Shown here piece by piece: positions 7,971-17,260 of a DNA stretch of 64,000 bases; position 1 is the first letter of the stretch, and each line of letters begins with the position of its first letter. The DNA is from Lachnospiraceae bacterium (GTDB lineage Bacteria; Bacillota; Clostridia; Lachnospirales; Lachnospiraceae): contig JAFVXW010000003.1 of assembly GCA_017500935.1 (NCBI GenBank), forward strand, positions 186,001-250,000, written 5' to 3'. Under the pieces are notes generated by a model that did no database searches, was not told where the DNA came from, and was given only the letters and a program-made list of their open reading frames with translations. Position numbers and translations under genes: made by a program.

Positions 7971-7987
7971 CTATATCCTCACTTGCG

Positions 7988-8302
7988 TCATAATTCTTCA
8001 AGAATCTTACGCGCCAAAAGCTTTACATGGTCTTCAGAGCTTGCGGCCTCTATCTCAACCACAGTCTGTTTGACCTTTTCAAATTTTTCAATCAGATGGA
8101 GTCTGCTCTCATAGCTCATGAGCGCCTTATCACACCGACGGATCAGATCATGTACACCCTGTCTGGAGATTCCCTGTTCTTCGGCAATCTCGCTCAAAGA
8201 CATGTCATTGAAAACAACATCCTCATATATACGCCGCTGATGCTCCGTCAGCAGTTCGCCGTAGAAATCGTACAGCAATCCCTGTTCTACAATTCTTTCC
8301 AT
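7988..8302 (-). CDS. ylxM: YlxM family helix-turn-helix protein (UPF0122)
   Basis: A 104-residue protein of the YlxM/p13 family. The sigma-4-like helix-turn-helix is LSEIAEEQGISRQGVHDLIRR. Family members are co-transcribed with ffh and are thought to modulate SRP function or expression; the mechanism is not established. It is first in its operon behind a consensus promoter. The ATG at 8302 has a GAGG site 8-9 bases upstream. Confidence 0.92.
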   Translation of the reverse strand: MERIVEQGLLYDFYGELLTEHQRRIYEDVVFNDMSLSEIAEEQGISRQGVHDLIRRCDKALMSYESRLHLIEKFEKVKQTVVEIEAASSEDHVKLLARKILEEL

Positions 8303-8322
8303 GTTCTAACCTCACCTTGGCT

Positions 8323-8351
8323 ATCATACATGAAAAGCAACGGGGTGTCAA
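8323..8351 (-). promoter_or_regulatory. Promoter of ylxM-ffh-rpsP-khpA
   Basis: On the minus strand: -35 TTGACA (8346-8351), 17-bp spacer, -10 TATGAT (8323-8328). The -35 hexamer is part of the 3' arm of the hairpin that follows ilvA, so termination and initiation signals overlap. Confidence 0.8.
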
Positions 8352-8371
8352 GTATTTTTTCTTGACACCCC
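8342..8371. terminator. Hairpin after ilvA overlapping the ylxM promoter
   Basis: Perfect 11-bp arms GGGGTGTCAAG (8342-8352) and CTTGACACCCC (8361-8371). It follows the ilvA stop by 27 bases on the minus strand, but the U-tract there is poor (GTTGCTTTTC). On the plus strand TTGTATTTTT follows. It probably acts as a partial terminator of the ilvA transcript. Confidence 0.6.
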
Positions 8372-8397
8372 TTGTATTTTTATTGATACATTATCTT

Positions 8398-9621
8398 TTA
8401 GATGTTTGTGCTTACCAGCTCAGGTCTGTAGCCCTTCTGTGCCAGCAGGTCGATGATCTGCAGCTTGTGATCAGTGCCGAATGCTTCCAGAGTGATACGA
8501 ACTTCCAGTTCTGCGGTACGGTTGATCGCAACGAAAGGATTGTGCTCAAGCTTGATGATATTGCCTTTAACCTGTGCCACAACGCTGGTTACCTTGCTCA
8601 GTTCGCCCGGCTTGTCAGGAAGACGTACAGATACGGTAAAGATTCTGTCACGCAGGATCAGACCCTGACGAACTACGGAAGACATGGTGATAACGTCCAT
8701 GTTGCCGCCGCTGATCACGGATACAACCTTCTTGCCTGCAATATCCAGTTTTCTGAGTGCTGCAACAGTCAAAAGACCGGAGCCTTCTGCGATCATCTTG
8801 TGGTTTTCAACCATATCCAGGAAGGTTACAACCAGATCTTCATCTGCAACTGTGATGATGTCATCCAGATTTTCCTGAATGTAGGGGAAGATCTTGGTAC
8901 CGGGAGTCTTAACTGCAGTACCGTCTGCGATGGTGTTTACGTTAGGAAGGGTGGTAACTTTGCCGTTTTCCACAGATGCTTTCATACATGCTGCGTTGAC
9001 AGGTTCTACACCGATCACTTTAACGTTGGGATTGAGCATCTTAGCGCAGGTTGCGATACCGGTTGCCAGACCGCCGCCGCCGATGGGAACCAAAATAACA
9101 TCTACATCAGGAAGTTCATCAAATACTTCCACTGCGATGGTACCCTGACCGGTTGCGATATCAAAATCATCAAAAGGATGTACGAAAGTATAGCCATGCT
9201 CTGCAGCCAGTTCAAATGCCTTTGCGCTTGCTTCGTCGAATACATCACCGTGCAGAACAACATCTGCTCCGTGGCTTCTGGTTCTGTTTACCTTGATGAG
9301 AGGAGTGGTGGTAGGCATAACGATGGTAGCCTTAACACCGTAACATTTTGCAGCGTATGCAACACCCTGTGCGTGGTTGCCTGCAGATGCTGCGATAACG
9401 CCCTTGCCGCGTTCTTCTTCAGACAGCTGGCTCATCTTGTAATAAGCGCCGCGCAGCTTATATGCGCCTGTCATCTGCATATTTTCAGGTTTTAAGTACA
9501 CTTCACCGCCGGTTACTGCGCTGAAAAAATCACTCTTTACGAGCTTTGTCTCAAGAGTTACCTCTTTGACGCGCTTTGCGGCTTCCTGAAACTTTTCCAA
9601 TGTGAGTTTCTTTTCTTCCAT
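8398..9621 (-). CDS. ilvA: Threonine ammonia-lyase with ACT domain
   Basis: A 407-residue PLP enzyme that converts threonine to 2-oxobutanoate and ammonia, feeding isoleucine or propionate formation. PLP lysine K55 is in TGAYKLRGAY; SAGNHAQG is at 79-86 and the phosphate-binding loop is GGGGLATG. A C-terminal ACT domain (LPDKPGELSKVTSVVAQ, about residues 330-405) marks the single-ACT, TdcB/IlvA-type enzyme, usually allosteric. It lies between ftsY and ylxM, an unusual guest in a protein-export run. An AAGGGGG site precedes the ATG. Confidence 0.95.
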   Translation of the reverse strand: MEEKKLTLEKFQEAAKRVKEVTLETKLVKSDFFSAVTGGEVYLKPENMQMTGAYKLRGAYYKMSQLSEEERGKGVIAASAGNHAQGVAYAAKCYGVKATIVMPTTTPLIKVNRTRSHGADVVLHGDVFDEASAKAFELAAEHGYTFVHPFDDFDIATGQGTIAVEVFDELPDVDVILVPIGGGGLATGIATCAKMLNPNVKVIGVEPVNAACMKASVENGKVTTLPNVNTIADGTAVKTPGTKIFPYIQENLDDIITVADEDLVVTFLDMVENHKMIAEGSGLLTVAALRKLDIAGKKVVSVISGGNMDVITMSSVVRQGLILRDRIFTVSVRLPDKPGELSKVTSVVAQVKGNIIKLEHNPFVAINRTAELEVRITLEAFGTDHKLQIIDLLAQKGYRPELVSTNI

Positions 9622-9634
9622 TGTTTTGTCCCCC

Positions 9635-10585
9635 TTAGACTTCTTCCGATTTATTTTCTTTTACATCAAACAATGCATTTACAAACTGATCTGCATCAAA
9701 CTTCTGCAGATCCTCGATGCTTTCACCGACACCGATATATTTGACAGGAATTTTCAGTTCAGACTGGATCGCTACCGCGATACCGCCTTTTGCGGTTCCG
9801 TCCATCTTAGTCAGGATGATGCCTGTCAGATTGGCAACTTCCCCGAATTCTCTTGCCTGCACCAGCGCATTCTGTCCTGTGGTACCGTCCAATACGACAA
9901 GATTCTCTCTGTGTGCATCCGGAAATTCCCTGTCGATGATACGGTTCATTTTCTTTAATTCTTCCATCAGGTTCTTCTTGTTATGAAGTCTGCCTGCCGT
10001 ATCACATAACAGTACATCGATCTTGCGGGCTCTTGCCGCATTGACCGCATCATAGATCACGCTTGCAGGATCGGAGCCTTCTCTGCCGCCGATCATGTCC
10101 ACACCGGCTCTGTTGGCCCATTCTGCCAGCTGTTCTCCTGCTGCCGCACGGAATGTATCCGCCGCTGCGATCAGGACTCTGCGTCCCTGTGCCTTTAACT
10201 TACCGGCCAGCTTACCTACCGAAGTGGTCTTTCCTACGCCGTTGACACCGATGATCAGCACCACAGACTGCTTATTTTCAAAATCATAAGCGGTCTCACC
10301 CACTGCCATCTGCTCTTTGATACTGTCGATCAAAAGCTGTCTGCAGGCCTCCGGCTGCCGGATTCCCTTTTCTTTTACCTGCTTTTTCAAGCGGTCCAGG
10401 ATCTCTGATGTAGCGTTGACCCCAAGGTCACCCATGATCAGGATTTCTTCCAATTCTTCATAAAAATCATCATCTATCGCTGAAAAACCGGAGAAAAGAT
10501 CATCGATACTGTTGACGATGTTATTGCGGGTCTTTGCAAGACCTTCTTTGAGCCTGGCAAAAAAACCTTTCTTCTCCTCGCCCAT
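9635..10585 (-). CDS. ftsY: SRP receptor FtsY
   Basis: A 316-residue SRP receptor GTPase. The start at 10585 (MGEEKKGFFARLKEGL) is preferred because GGAAGGAG stands 10 bases upstream; an earlier in-frame ATG at 10615 has no ribosome site. The P-loop GVNGVGKT is at 113-120; DTAGRLHNK and TKMDGTAKGG follow. It lacks a long acidic A domain, as in most Firmicutes. It starts 96 bases after smc, the usual smc-ftsY order, and is followed 13 bases later by ilvA. Confidence 0.97.
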   Translation of the reverse strand: MGEEKKGFFARLKEGLAKTRNNIVNSIDDLFSGFSAIDDDFYEELEEILIMGDLGVNATSEILDRLKKQVKEKGIRQPEACRQLLIDSIKEQMAVGETAYDFENKQSVVLIIGVNGVGKTTSVGKLAGKLKAQGRRVLIAAADTFRAAAGEQLAEWANRAGVDMIGGREGSDPASVIYDAVNAARARKIDVLLCDTAGRLHNKKNLMEELKKMNRIIDREFPDAHRENLVVLDGTTGQNALVQAREFGEVANLTGIILTKMDGTAKGGIAVAIQSELKIPVKYIGVGESIEDLQKFDADQFVNALFDVKENKSEEV

Positions 10586-10681
10586 TCGTATAACTCCTTC
10601 CAGCACATCTTCCATATGATCAGAAAGATGCTTTATTCTTTTATTATACTGCTAAAATTTGACTTTGAACAGTACTTCCTG

Positions 10682-13600
10682 TTAATTTGTCAGTTCCTTA
10701 TCGATAAGGTTGACACTTACAAGCGTGGATACACCTTTTTCCTGCATTGTGATACCATACAGACGGTCTGCTCTTTCCATCGTACCTCTTCTGTGTGTGA
10801 TCACGATAAACTGGGTATGTGCGGTCAGCTTATGCAGATATTTTGCAAAACGTCCCACGTTGCTGTCATCCAAAGCCGCTTCAATTTCGTCCAGAAGACA
10901 AAACGGTGACGGTTTTAAGTTCTGGATCGCAAACAGCAATGAAATCGCTGTCAACGCCTTTTCTCCGCCGGAAAGCTGCATCATATTCTGCAGTTTTTTT
11001 CCAGGAGGCTGTGCGATGATCCTGATGCCTGCTTCCAGGATATCTTCCTCCTCCATCAGTTCCAGCGTACCTTTGCCGCCGCCGAAAAGCTCTTTGAATA
11101 CTTTGTCAAACTCCCTGCCGATCTGGGCAAACTTCTCTTTAAACTGTCTGCGCATCGCATCATCCAGTTCAGTGATGATATTGCTGAGTGTTTTTTCCGC
11201 TTCCACAAGATCATCATGCTGTGTCTTTAAGAAGGTATAACGCTCCATCAGGGCACGGTAATCCTCGATCGCGTTGACATTGACATCGCCCAGCTTCTTA
11301 ATGGCATCCCTGATCGCTGCCGTTTCCTTTTTCATCGCAGAAAGATCTGTCAGCGTCTCATCCCTAAGTGCTGCCGCATCTCTGAGTGTGATCTCATACT
11401 CATTCCACATATAGTTATTCTGCGTTTCAATGGCTTCTTCCAGACGTTCTTTCTGGGAATCCAGACGGTATACTTCTTTATTTAAGGCATTGATCCGCTC
11501 GGAAAGTGCTTCTCTTTCTGTAAAGAAGCTTTTCTGTTTGGCTGAAAGAGTATCGCGCTCCTGCGTATCTGCCTTTAATTTTTCCTGCGCCTGTGTCTGT
11601 GCGGTAAAAGAGGCTTCTATGGTCTTTTCAATTTCTGCGATCGCTGCTTTCTTCTGCTCGATATCATCCTTACCGCCGACAATACCTGCTTCCACTTCTG
11701 CCAGTTCTTCCTGATAGCGTGTCAGTTCCCCGTCGATACGATTGATATTGGTCTGGATAAAGCCCTGTTTCTGCCGGCATTTTTCCACTTCGACCTCATG
11801 CTCGTTGACATCAGCAGTCTTTTTGGACTCTGCCCTGCGTTTTTCGTCCAGCTGAACCTGAAATCCCTGAATCTGTCCTTCCAGCGTTTTTTCCATGGCT
11901 TCGGATTCTGCCAGCTCGATCTGGATCTTTTCTTTGTTGATCGCGATCTCTTTTACCTGCTCTTCGATTTCAAGCTCTTCTCTTTTTAATTCATCATAAC
12001 CGGATTTATTCTCAGACTGCTTTTCTTTTGCACTTTCCAGACTCAGGCGTGCCGTGTTTTGTCTGATGAAGGCTTCCTGCATTCTCATCTTGGCAGTTTC
12101 CTGCTCAAAGCGAATCTGATTGCGCCTTTTTTTAGTCAGCTCGATATCCTCCTGCAGCGCATCGATATCCTGCTGACGCTTTTTCACCTGTTCCTGCAGC
12201 TGCTCAATCTCACGTCTTCTTCCCAGAAGATTACTGCTGTTTTTGAACGCACCGCCGCTGATGGCACCGCCGGGAACCAAAAGTTCTCCTTCCAGCGTAA
12301 CAATACGTACACTGTACTTATATTTTTTTGCGATCTTTACCGCGTGATCCACATTGTCAACCACCACAATGCGTCCCAGCAGTGAAAGTGCTACATCTTT
12401 GTATTTATCGTCACAGTTTACCAGGCTGCTTGCCACACCCAAAACGCCGGGTTCGGAAAGCACATCCTTTTGTCTGTATTCCTGTGCATTTTTAATGGAA
12501 GTAAGGGGCAAAAAGGTTGCACGGCCTGCTTTGTTCTGCTTTAAAAAGGCGATCATCCGCTTTGCGGTTTCTTCGTCGTCTGTCACGATATTCTGAATAC
12601 TGCCGCCAAGCGCCGTTTCGATGGCAGTTTCATATTTTCTGTCAACCTTGACCAGATCAGCCACAACACCGATAATGCCGGGATTTCTTTCCTTTTGCTC
12701 CATCACACGCTTGACACTGCCGCCATAGCCTTCATAGCGTTCGGTCAGATTTGCCAGCGCATCCAGCTTTGATTTATCCTGATGATACAAAACCTGCAGA
12801 TCACGCAGCTTTTTATCCTTGCCGGCAAGCTCATCGCGGGCTGCATTCACTTTTTCTTCCAGTGCCGCCTGCTTATGATTCATCTGGTCGATCTGGGCAT
12901 TGACTTCTTTATAAGCTTCCTCCAGCGCCTCCAGATTGGCCTGCTGCTGCTGCTCATCGGATTTCATACGCAGCAGTCTGGAATGCAGCTGTGCCCTGCG
13001 GATCTGAATCTGCTCCAGCATGGTATCAAAACGTCCCATTCTGGATTTAATGGCCGCTCTGTCGTTTAAGTTGCCGATGATCGCATTCTTTCCATCCTCA
13101 ATAGCTTCGTTTAAGGATGTGATCTTGTTCTGCAGCATTTCCAGTTCGCGGACAGCGGTATCGCGAATGGCTGCCATCTCTGTCAGCTGCGCATCGATTC
13201 CGGCTTTTTCTGTCAGAATCTCTTCTTTATTTTCCTGACGGCTTTCAATTTCCTTTAACAGGCTTTGTCTGCGCGTCATAAAATGGGCTTCATTTCCCTC
13301 TGCAGAATGGATCTGTTCTTTTAAAACAGCGATCTCACCTTCCAGCTTGCCGCGCAGCACACTGGTATCGGTCAGTTCGTTCCGCGCCTCTTCCATCTGC
13401 TTTTCCAAAGCCTCTATCTGTGCCTGTACCAGCTCATATTCGGCTTTGATGCCCTCATATCTGGCAGTTGTTTCTGCCAGGTCATCCGAAGCGATGGTAT
13501 ATTTTTCTTCAAATGCAGAAAGCTGTTCCCTGATCCGGGTATTCTCCATCAAAAATACATTGACATCCAGCTTTTTTAATTCTTCTTTTTTCTTTAAGTA

Positions 13601-14242
13601 TACTTTTGCCTTTTCGGACTGCTTTTCCAGCGGTCCGATCTGCTTTTCCAGTTCTGACAAAATATCTGTCACACGCAGAAGGTTCTGCTTTTCATCTTCC
13701 AGCCGCTTGACTGCTGCCGCCTTTCTGCGCTTGAATTTCACAATGCCGGCTGCTTCGTCAAAAAGTTCACGTCTTTCCTCGGGTTTTCCGCTTAAGATCT
13801 TATCAATCTGACCCTGACCGATGATGGAATAGCCTTCCTTACCGATACCGGTATCATAGAACAGTTCATTTACATCCTTTAAGCGGCAGGGTGTCCCGTT
13901 GATCAGATATTCACTTTCACCGGAACGGTATAAACGTCTTGCCACAGTCACTTCGTCATAGTCGATCGCAAGCTGATGATCAGAATTATCCAGTGTTATG
14001 GCAACATACGCGTATCCCAGGGGTTTTCTCATCTCGGTACCGGAAAAAATAACGTCCTGCATGCTGGCACCGCGCAGCTGTTTGATGCGCTGTTCACCAA
14101 GCACCCAGCGCACGGCATCCGCAACATTACTCTTTCCGCTGCCGTTGGGGCCTACAATACCTGTGATACCGGTATGAAACTGGAAATTGATCTTATTGGC
14201 AAAAGATTTAAATCCCTGTACTTCTATACTTTTTAAATACAT
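10682..14242 (-). CDS. smc: Chromosome segregation ATPase SMC
   Basis: A 1186-residue SMC protein that compacts and separates chromosomes together with ScpA and ScpB. The Walker A motif GPNGSGKSN is at 31-39. Two long coiled coils flank a hinge around residues 505-650 ([17 protein letters not shown]; glycine-rich GGAISGGAF at its end). The C-terminal head has the signature [10 protein letters not shown] and Walker [14 protein letters not shown]. Length is normal for bacteria. It starts 8 bases after rnc ends, so the two are tightly linked. Confidence 0.98.
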   Translation of the reverse strand: MYLKSIEVQGFKSFANKINFQFHTGITGIVGPNGSGKSNVADAVRWVLGEQRIKQLRGASMQDVIFSGTEMRKPLGYAYVAITLDNSDHQLAIDYDEVTVARRLYRSGESEYLINGTPCRLKDVNELFYDTGIGKEGYSIIGQGQIDKILSGKPEERRELFDEAAGIVKFKRRKAAAVKRLEDEKQNLLRVTDILSELEKQIGPLEKQSEKAKVYLKKKEELKKLDVNVFLMENTRIREQLSAFEEKYTIASDDLAETTARYEGIKAEYELVQAQIEALEKQMEEARNELTDTSVLRGKLEGEIAVLKEQIHSAEGNEAHFMTRRQSLLKEIESRQENKEEILTEKAGIDAQLTEMAAIRDTAVRELEMLQNKITSLNEAIEDGKNAIIGNLNDRAAIKSRMGRFDTMLEQIQIRRAQLHSRLLRMKSDEQQQQANLEALEEAYKEVNAQIDQMNHKQAALEEKVNAARDELAGKDKKLRDLQVLYHQDKSKLDALANLTERYEGYGGSVKRVMEQKERNPGIIGVVADLVKVDRKYETAIETALGGSIQNIVTDDEETAKRMIAFLKQNKAGRATFLPLTSIKNAQEYRQKDVLSEPGVLGVASSLVNCDDKYKDVALSLLGRIVVVDNVDHAVKIAKKYKYSVRIVTLEGELLVPGGAISGGAFKNSSNLLGRRREIEQLQEQVKKRQQDIDALQEDIELTKKRRNQIRFEQETAKMRMQEAFIRQNTARLSLESAKEKQSENKSGYDELKREELEIEEQVKEIAINKEKIQIELAESEAMEKTLEGQIQGFQVQLDEKRRAESKKTADVNEHEVEVEKCRQKQGFIQTNINRIDGELTRYQEELAEVEAGIVGGKDDIEQKKAAIAEIEKTIEASFTAQTQAQEKLKADTQERDTLSAKQKSFFTEREALSERINALNKEVYRLDSQKERLEEAIETQNNYMWNEYEITLRDAAALRDETLTDLSAMKKETAAIRDAIKKLGDVNVNAIEDYRALMERYTFLKTQHDDLVEAEKTLSNIITELDDAMRRQFKEKFAQIGREFDKVFKELFGGGKGTLELMEEEDILEAGIRIIAQPPGKKLQNMMQLSGGEKALTAISLLFAIQNLKPSPFCLLDEIEAALDDSNVGRFAKYLHKLTAHTQFIVITHRRGTMERADRLYGITMQEKGVSTLVSVNLIDKELTN

Positions 14243-14250
14243 GCGTTATC

Positions 14251-14943
14251 CTACCTGTTTCTTAAGTACAAAATCGTTTCATAAGCAGCCTGCTGCTCTG
14301 CCGCTTTCTTGGTGCGGCCTGTTCCGCGGCCGACAATCTGACCGTCCAAAACAGCATTGACCATAAACTGTTTATTGTGATCCGGTCCCTGTTCGCCTAC
14401 CAGTTCATAGGAAAATACATAATTGGTGTTTGTCTGGATCATTTCCTGCAAAACAGTTTTGCTGTCATAAAACAGCCGCTTGTTTTCCAGGTCAGACAGG
14501 ATATAGCGCAAAATGAAAGCCTTCGCCTCCTCCAGACCGCTGTCTAAAAAAATAGCACCGATCAAAGCTTCCATAACATCGGAAGTAATGGAATCCCGCT
14601 CTCTTCCGCCGGTTGCTTCTTCCCCTTTTCCCAGAAGAATAAATTTGCCGATCTCCAATTCTTTTGCACAATATGCCAGTGAAGGCTCGCACACTATGGA
14701 AGATCTGGTCTTTGTCAGTGTACCTTCCGGCATCTGAGGATTTTTATGAAACAAAAATTCACTAGAAACCAGTTCCAGCACGGCATCACCCAGAAATTCC
14801 AGCCGTTCATAATCCTTTAAACGGTTGATCTTCTGCTCATTGGCAAAAGAGCTGTGGGTTAATGCCTGTTTTAACAATGCTTTGTTCTGAAATTGATATC
14901 CAATACGCTCTTCCAGTTTTTCCATGGAATAATTAGGTAGCAT
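14251..14943 (-). CDS. rnc: Ribonuclease III
   Basis: A 230-residue double-strand-specific RNase for rRNA processing and mRNA decay. The signature ERLEFLGDAVLEL begins at residue 46, and the second metal-ligand site is in DVMEALIGAIFLDSG. The C-terminal dsRNA-binding domain spans about 155-228. I choose ATG 14943 (MLPNYSMEKLEER) because GGGGAG stands 8-9 bases upstream; an in-frame GTG at 14976 lacks a site. It heads the rnc-smc-ftsY run after a hairpin behind acpP. Confidence 0.96.
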   Translation of the reverse strand: MLPNYSMEKLEERIGYQFQNKALLKQALTHSSFANEQKINRLKDYERLEFLGDAVLELVSSEFLFHKNPQMPEGTLTKTRSSIVCEPSLAYCAKELEIGKFILLGKGEEATGGRERDSITSDVMEALIGAIFLDSGLEEAKAFILRYILSDLENKRLFYDSKTVLQEMIQTNTNYVFSYELVGEQGPDHNKQFMVNAVLDGQIVGRGTGRTKKAAEQQAAYETILYLRNR

Positions 14944-14985
14944 ATTTTTCACTCCCCTGTCTGTTTTAGATAACACATAACGAAA

Positions 14986-15008
14986 CGCCGCGCAGTGACT
15001 GCACGGCG
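14986..15008 (-). terminator. Hairpin between acpP and rnc
   Basis: Eleven-bp arms (CGCCGTGCAGT / ACTGCGCGGCG, one G-T pair) lie 6 bases past the acpP stop. The tract TTTCGTT follows on the minus strand. It is probably a partial terminator or an mRNA-stabilising hairpin that sets acpP above rnc-smc. Confidence 0.6.
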
Positions 15009-15013
15009 GTCCT

Positions 15014-15247
15014 TTATGACTGCTTTGCTTTTCTGATCAGTTCTGCAGCGTCTCCGACTGTCGAAATCTTCGTCAGATCTTCCTCTGCAATTTCTATATC
15101 AAATGTTTCTTCGATTCCCATGACAATCTGGTAAATATCAAGAGAATCCGCACACAGATCTTCCACAAAAGTAGTATGTTCTTCCAGTTCTCTGGGATCC
15201 ACACTTAAAACTTCTGCTATGATCTGTCTGAGTTTTTCAAATTCCAT
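15014..15247 (-). CDS. acpP: Acyl carrier protein
   Basis: A 77-residue ACP that carries fatty acyl chains on a 4'-phosphopantetheine arm. The attachment site is S35 in CADSLDIYQ (family consensus DSL). The protein is strongly acidic, as expected. It follows plsX by 23 bases, the conserved plsX-acpP pairing of phospholipid synthesis. No fab cluster is visible here. Confidence 0.97.
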   Translation of the reverse strand: MEFEKLRQIIAEVLSVDPRELEEHTTFVEDLCADSLDIYQIVMGIEETFDIEIAEEDLTKISTVGDAAELIRKAKQS

Positions 15248-15270
15248 GATTTAATCCTTCTTCCGGTAAA

Positions 15271-16293
15271 TTATGCCTGCTCTTCATTTGCAGCAGCAAT
15301 GCTTCTCTGAATCTTACCCACAATATCCTGTTCTTTGTAGGTAATGCATTCCAGGATCGTGTTCTTAATCTCCACAGCGTTGGAACTGCCGTGTGTTTTT
15401 ACCACAAGACCTTTCAGTCCCAGAAGCGGTGCTCCGCCATGCTCATCAAGCTGGAAAGATTTCAGTGTTTCCTTTAAGGCAGGTTTTACCAAAAGTGCAC
15501 CGATCTTGCTGCGAAGACTTGTCATCATTCCCTTTTTCACAAGCTTGATCAGTGATTTTCCGACACCTTCATAGAGCTTTAAGATCACATTGCCGGTGAA
15601 AGCTTCACATACGATAACATCCGCATAACCGGCAGGAATATCTCTTGCCTCAATGCTTCCGATAAAGTTGATATCCTTACATTCTTTTAAAAGAGGGAAT
15701 GTCTCCTTAACCAGTGCATTGCCCTTCTCTTCCTCTGCTCCGATGTTGACGATGGCAACTCTGGGATTGCGGATACCCACAATATTCTCCATATAAATGG
15801 AACCCATTCTTGCAAACTGCACCAGATGGGAAGGTCTTGCGTCCACGTTTGCACCGCAGTCAACCAGCAGAGACACTCCGGTTTCTGTCGGAATCAGCGG
15901 AGCCAGCGGAGGTCTTTCCACGCCCTTGGCACGCCCCACGATCACCTGACCGCCTACCAGTGTGGCGCCGGTGCTGCCGGCAGATACAAAAGCATCGCAC
16001 TTGCCTTCTCTTACCATATATAAAGCTTTTACAAGAGAAGAATCTTTCTTCTTGCGGATCGCAAGTACGGGAGGCTCTGCAGTCTCAATCACTTCCGATG
16101 CGTCCACAACCTCCAGCTGCTCTGCCGGATATGTATACTTTGCCAGTTCTGCATTTACTGCATCCTGTTTTCCCACCAGAAATACTTTGACGCGCTTGTC
16201 AGCCTGTATCGCTTCCACCGCACCCTTTACGATCTCTCCGGGGGCATTGTCGCCGCCCATGGCATCCACTGCCACTTTTATATAATCAGCCAT
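15271..16293 (-). CDS. plsX: Phosphate acyltransferase PlsX
   Basis: A 340-residue enzyme that makes acyl-phosphate from acyl-ACP for the PlsY step of phosphatidic acid synthesis. It opens with the conserved VAVDAMGGDNAPGEIVKGA (residues 7-25); KKKDSSLVKALYMV, SAGSTGATLVGG and CEAFTGNVILK are further family blocks. It has its own promoter and is followed by acpP. A plsC homologue is at 50364-51080. Confidence 0.97.
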   Translation of the reverse strand: MADYIKVAVDAMGGDNAPGEIVKGAVEAIQADKRVKVFLVGKQDAVNAELAKYTYPAEQLEVVDASEVIETAEPPVLAIRKKKDSSLVKALYMVREGKCDAFVSAGSTGATLVGGQVIVGRAKGVERPPLAPLIPTETGVSLLVDCGANVDARPSHLVQFARMGSIYMENIVGIRNPRVAIVNIGAEEEKGNALVKETFPLLKECKDINFIGSIEARDIPAGYADVIVCEAFTGNVILKLYEGVGKSLIKLVKKGMMTSLRSKIGALLVKPALKETLKSFQLDEHGGAPLLGLKGLVVKTHGSSNAVEIKNTILECITYKEQDIVGKIQRSIAAANEEQA

Positions 16294-16331
16294 GTTTCAT
16301 GCCTCCATTCTTTTGACACTCATATAGTATA

Positions 16332-16360
16332 ACTATACAGGAGCTGTGTATAAAAATCAA
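16332..16360 (-). promoter_or_regulatory. Promoter of plsX-acpP
   Basis: On the minus strand: -35 TTGATT (16355-16360), 17-bp spacer, -10 TATAGT (16332-16337), 39 bases upstream of the plsX ATG. Two imperfect ~20-base direct repeats (ACGTTTCGTGCACGC and ACGTTTTTGTACACAC) lie just upstream of the -35 (16361-16405). Confidence 0.75.
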
Positions 16361-16411
16361 GGAAAAAAGTGTGTACAAAAACGTACAAAGCGTGCACGAA
16401 ACGTAAAAGCA

Positions 16412-16445
16412 CAAAAAAAGCCATCCAAAACATCTGTTTCGGATG
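16412..16445 (-). terminator. Terminator after rpmF
   Basis: Arms CATCCGAAACA / TGTTTTGGATG (16422-16445, one G-T pair) are followed on the minus strand by GC and seven T residues. It lies 18 bases after the rpmF stop. Confidence 0.9.
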
Positions 16446-16463
16446 ACCTTTGATTTGGCTAAC

Positions 16464-16646
16464 TTATGCTTCTACTTTAACGATTTCTCTCTTGTTGTAA
16501 GAGCCGCATGCTTTGCATACTCTGTGGGGCATCATCAGCTTACCACATTTGCTGCACTTAACCAGGGTAGGAGCGGTCATTTTCCAGTTCGCTCTTCTCT
16601 TATCTCTTCTGGATTTAGAAGACTTATTCTTAGGGCAGATAGACAT
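16464..16646 (-). CDS. rpmF: Ribosomal protein bL32 (zinc-binding form)
   Basis: A 60-residue large-subunit protein with a zinc ribbon: CSKC at about 31-34 and CKAC at 44-47. The N-terminus is rich in K, S and R (NKSSKSRRDKRRANWK). It follows yceD by 2 bases, the standard pairing. Because this form keeps all four cysteines, it is the zinc-dependent paralogue; no cysteine-free copy is in the window. Confidence 0.97.
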   Translation of the reverse strand: MSICPKNKSSKSRRDKRRANWKMTAPTLVKCSKCGKLMMPHRVCKACGSYNKREIVKVEA

Positions 16647-16648
16647 CG

Positions 16649-17173
16649 TTACACCTCCTTATTCGCGTTAAAGACATCCATTATTGCGGCCATCCTGGGG
16701 TCAGGTACGAATGTATCGCAGCCGCAGGTTCCCTCATTGAGATCCTGTCCGCAGACCGGGCAAATACCCTTACAATCCTGTCTGCACAGCACCTTCATAG
16801 GCCAGCATGTCATAATTTCATTGTTGATCAGGTCATCTATATTCAGTTCATAACCTTCCATAAAGCCTTCCTGCTCTTCAAGTTCCTCCTCAGACGCCTT
16901 GTCAGGTGACACCACATCTCTGGAAAACTGTAAGTCAAATACATGCTCTACTTCACTCAGGCATCTGTCACATAAAAGCACCGCCGAAATCTTAACTGCA
17001 GCTTCTGCCACAACCTTGCCGATACCAATATTGGTCAGCTTCAGCTGCACCGGACTGCACTCCCGGACCGGATACGGCACTCCTTCATAGGGCAGCTCGC
17101 TGCACTCAAAGGGAACCTCTTTTTCTATTACTCTGCCTTCGGATGAAAATACATCTGTTAAATTCACTAACAT
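16649..17173 (-). CDS. yceD: YceD family protein (DUF177)
   Basis: A 174-residue member of the DUF177/YceD family, involved in 23S rRNA accumulation in other organisms. It has a CDRC pair in mid-protein and a C-terminal cysteine cluster (CRQDCKGICPVCGQDL followed by CGCD) that probably binds zinc. It immediately precedes rpmF and is driven by a perfect consensus promoter. Confidence 0.93.
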   Translation of the reverse strand: MLVNLTDVFSSEGRVIEKEVPFECSELPYEGVPYPVRECSPVQLKLTNIGIGKVVAEAAVKISAVLLCDRCLSEVEHVFDLQFSRDVVSPDKASEEELEEQEGFMEGYELNIDDLINNEIMTCWPMKVLCRQDCKGICPVCGQDLNEGTCGCDTFVPDPRMAAIMDVFNANKEV

Positions 17174-17229
17174 AGCATACTCCTAATGATCCGACAAAAT
17201 CTTTTACAGACTCCGTCCACACTCAAACT

Positions 17230-17258
17230 ATTATACATAGCACTTTTCAATTTGTCAA
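17230..17258 (-). promoter_or_regulatory. Promoter of yceD-rpmF (perfect consensus)
   Basis: On the minus strand: -35 TTGACA (17253-17258), 17-bp spacer, -10 TATAAT (17230-17235). The -35 box begins 2 bases after the stop codon of the upstream SGNH gene, with no terminator between. Confidence 0.92.
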
Positions 17259-17260
17259 CA

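Noticed and set aside
8317..9495. A long plus-strand open frame of about 390 codons opposite ilvA
   Set aside because: It is the antisense of a clear threonine ammonia-lyase; its protein is rich in C and H from mirrored codons, with no ribosome site or known motif.
16361..16411. A CRISPR-like repeat array upstream of plsX
   Set aside because: Only two degenerate units without constant spacers; better read as possible operator repeats.
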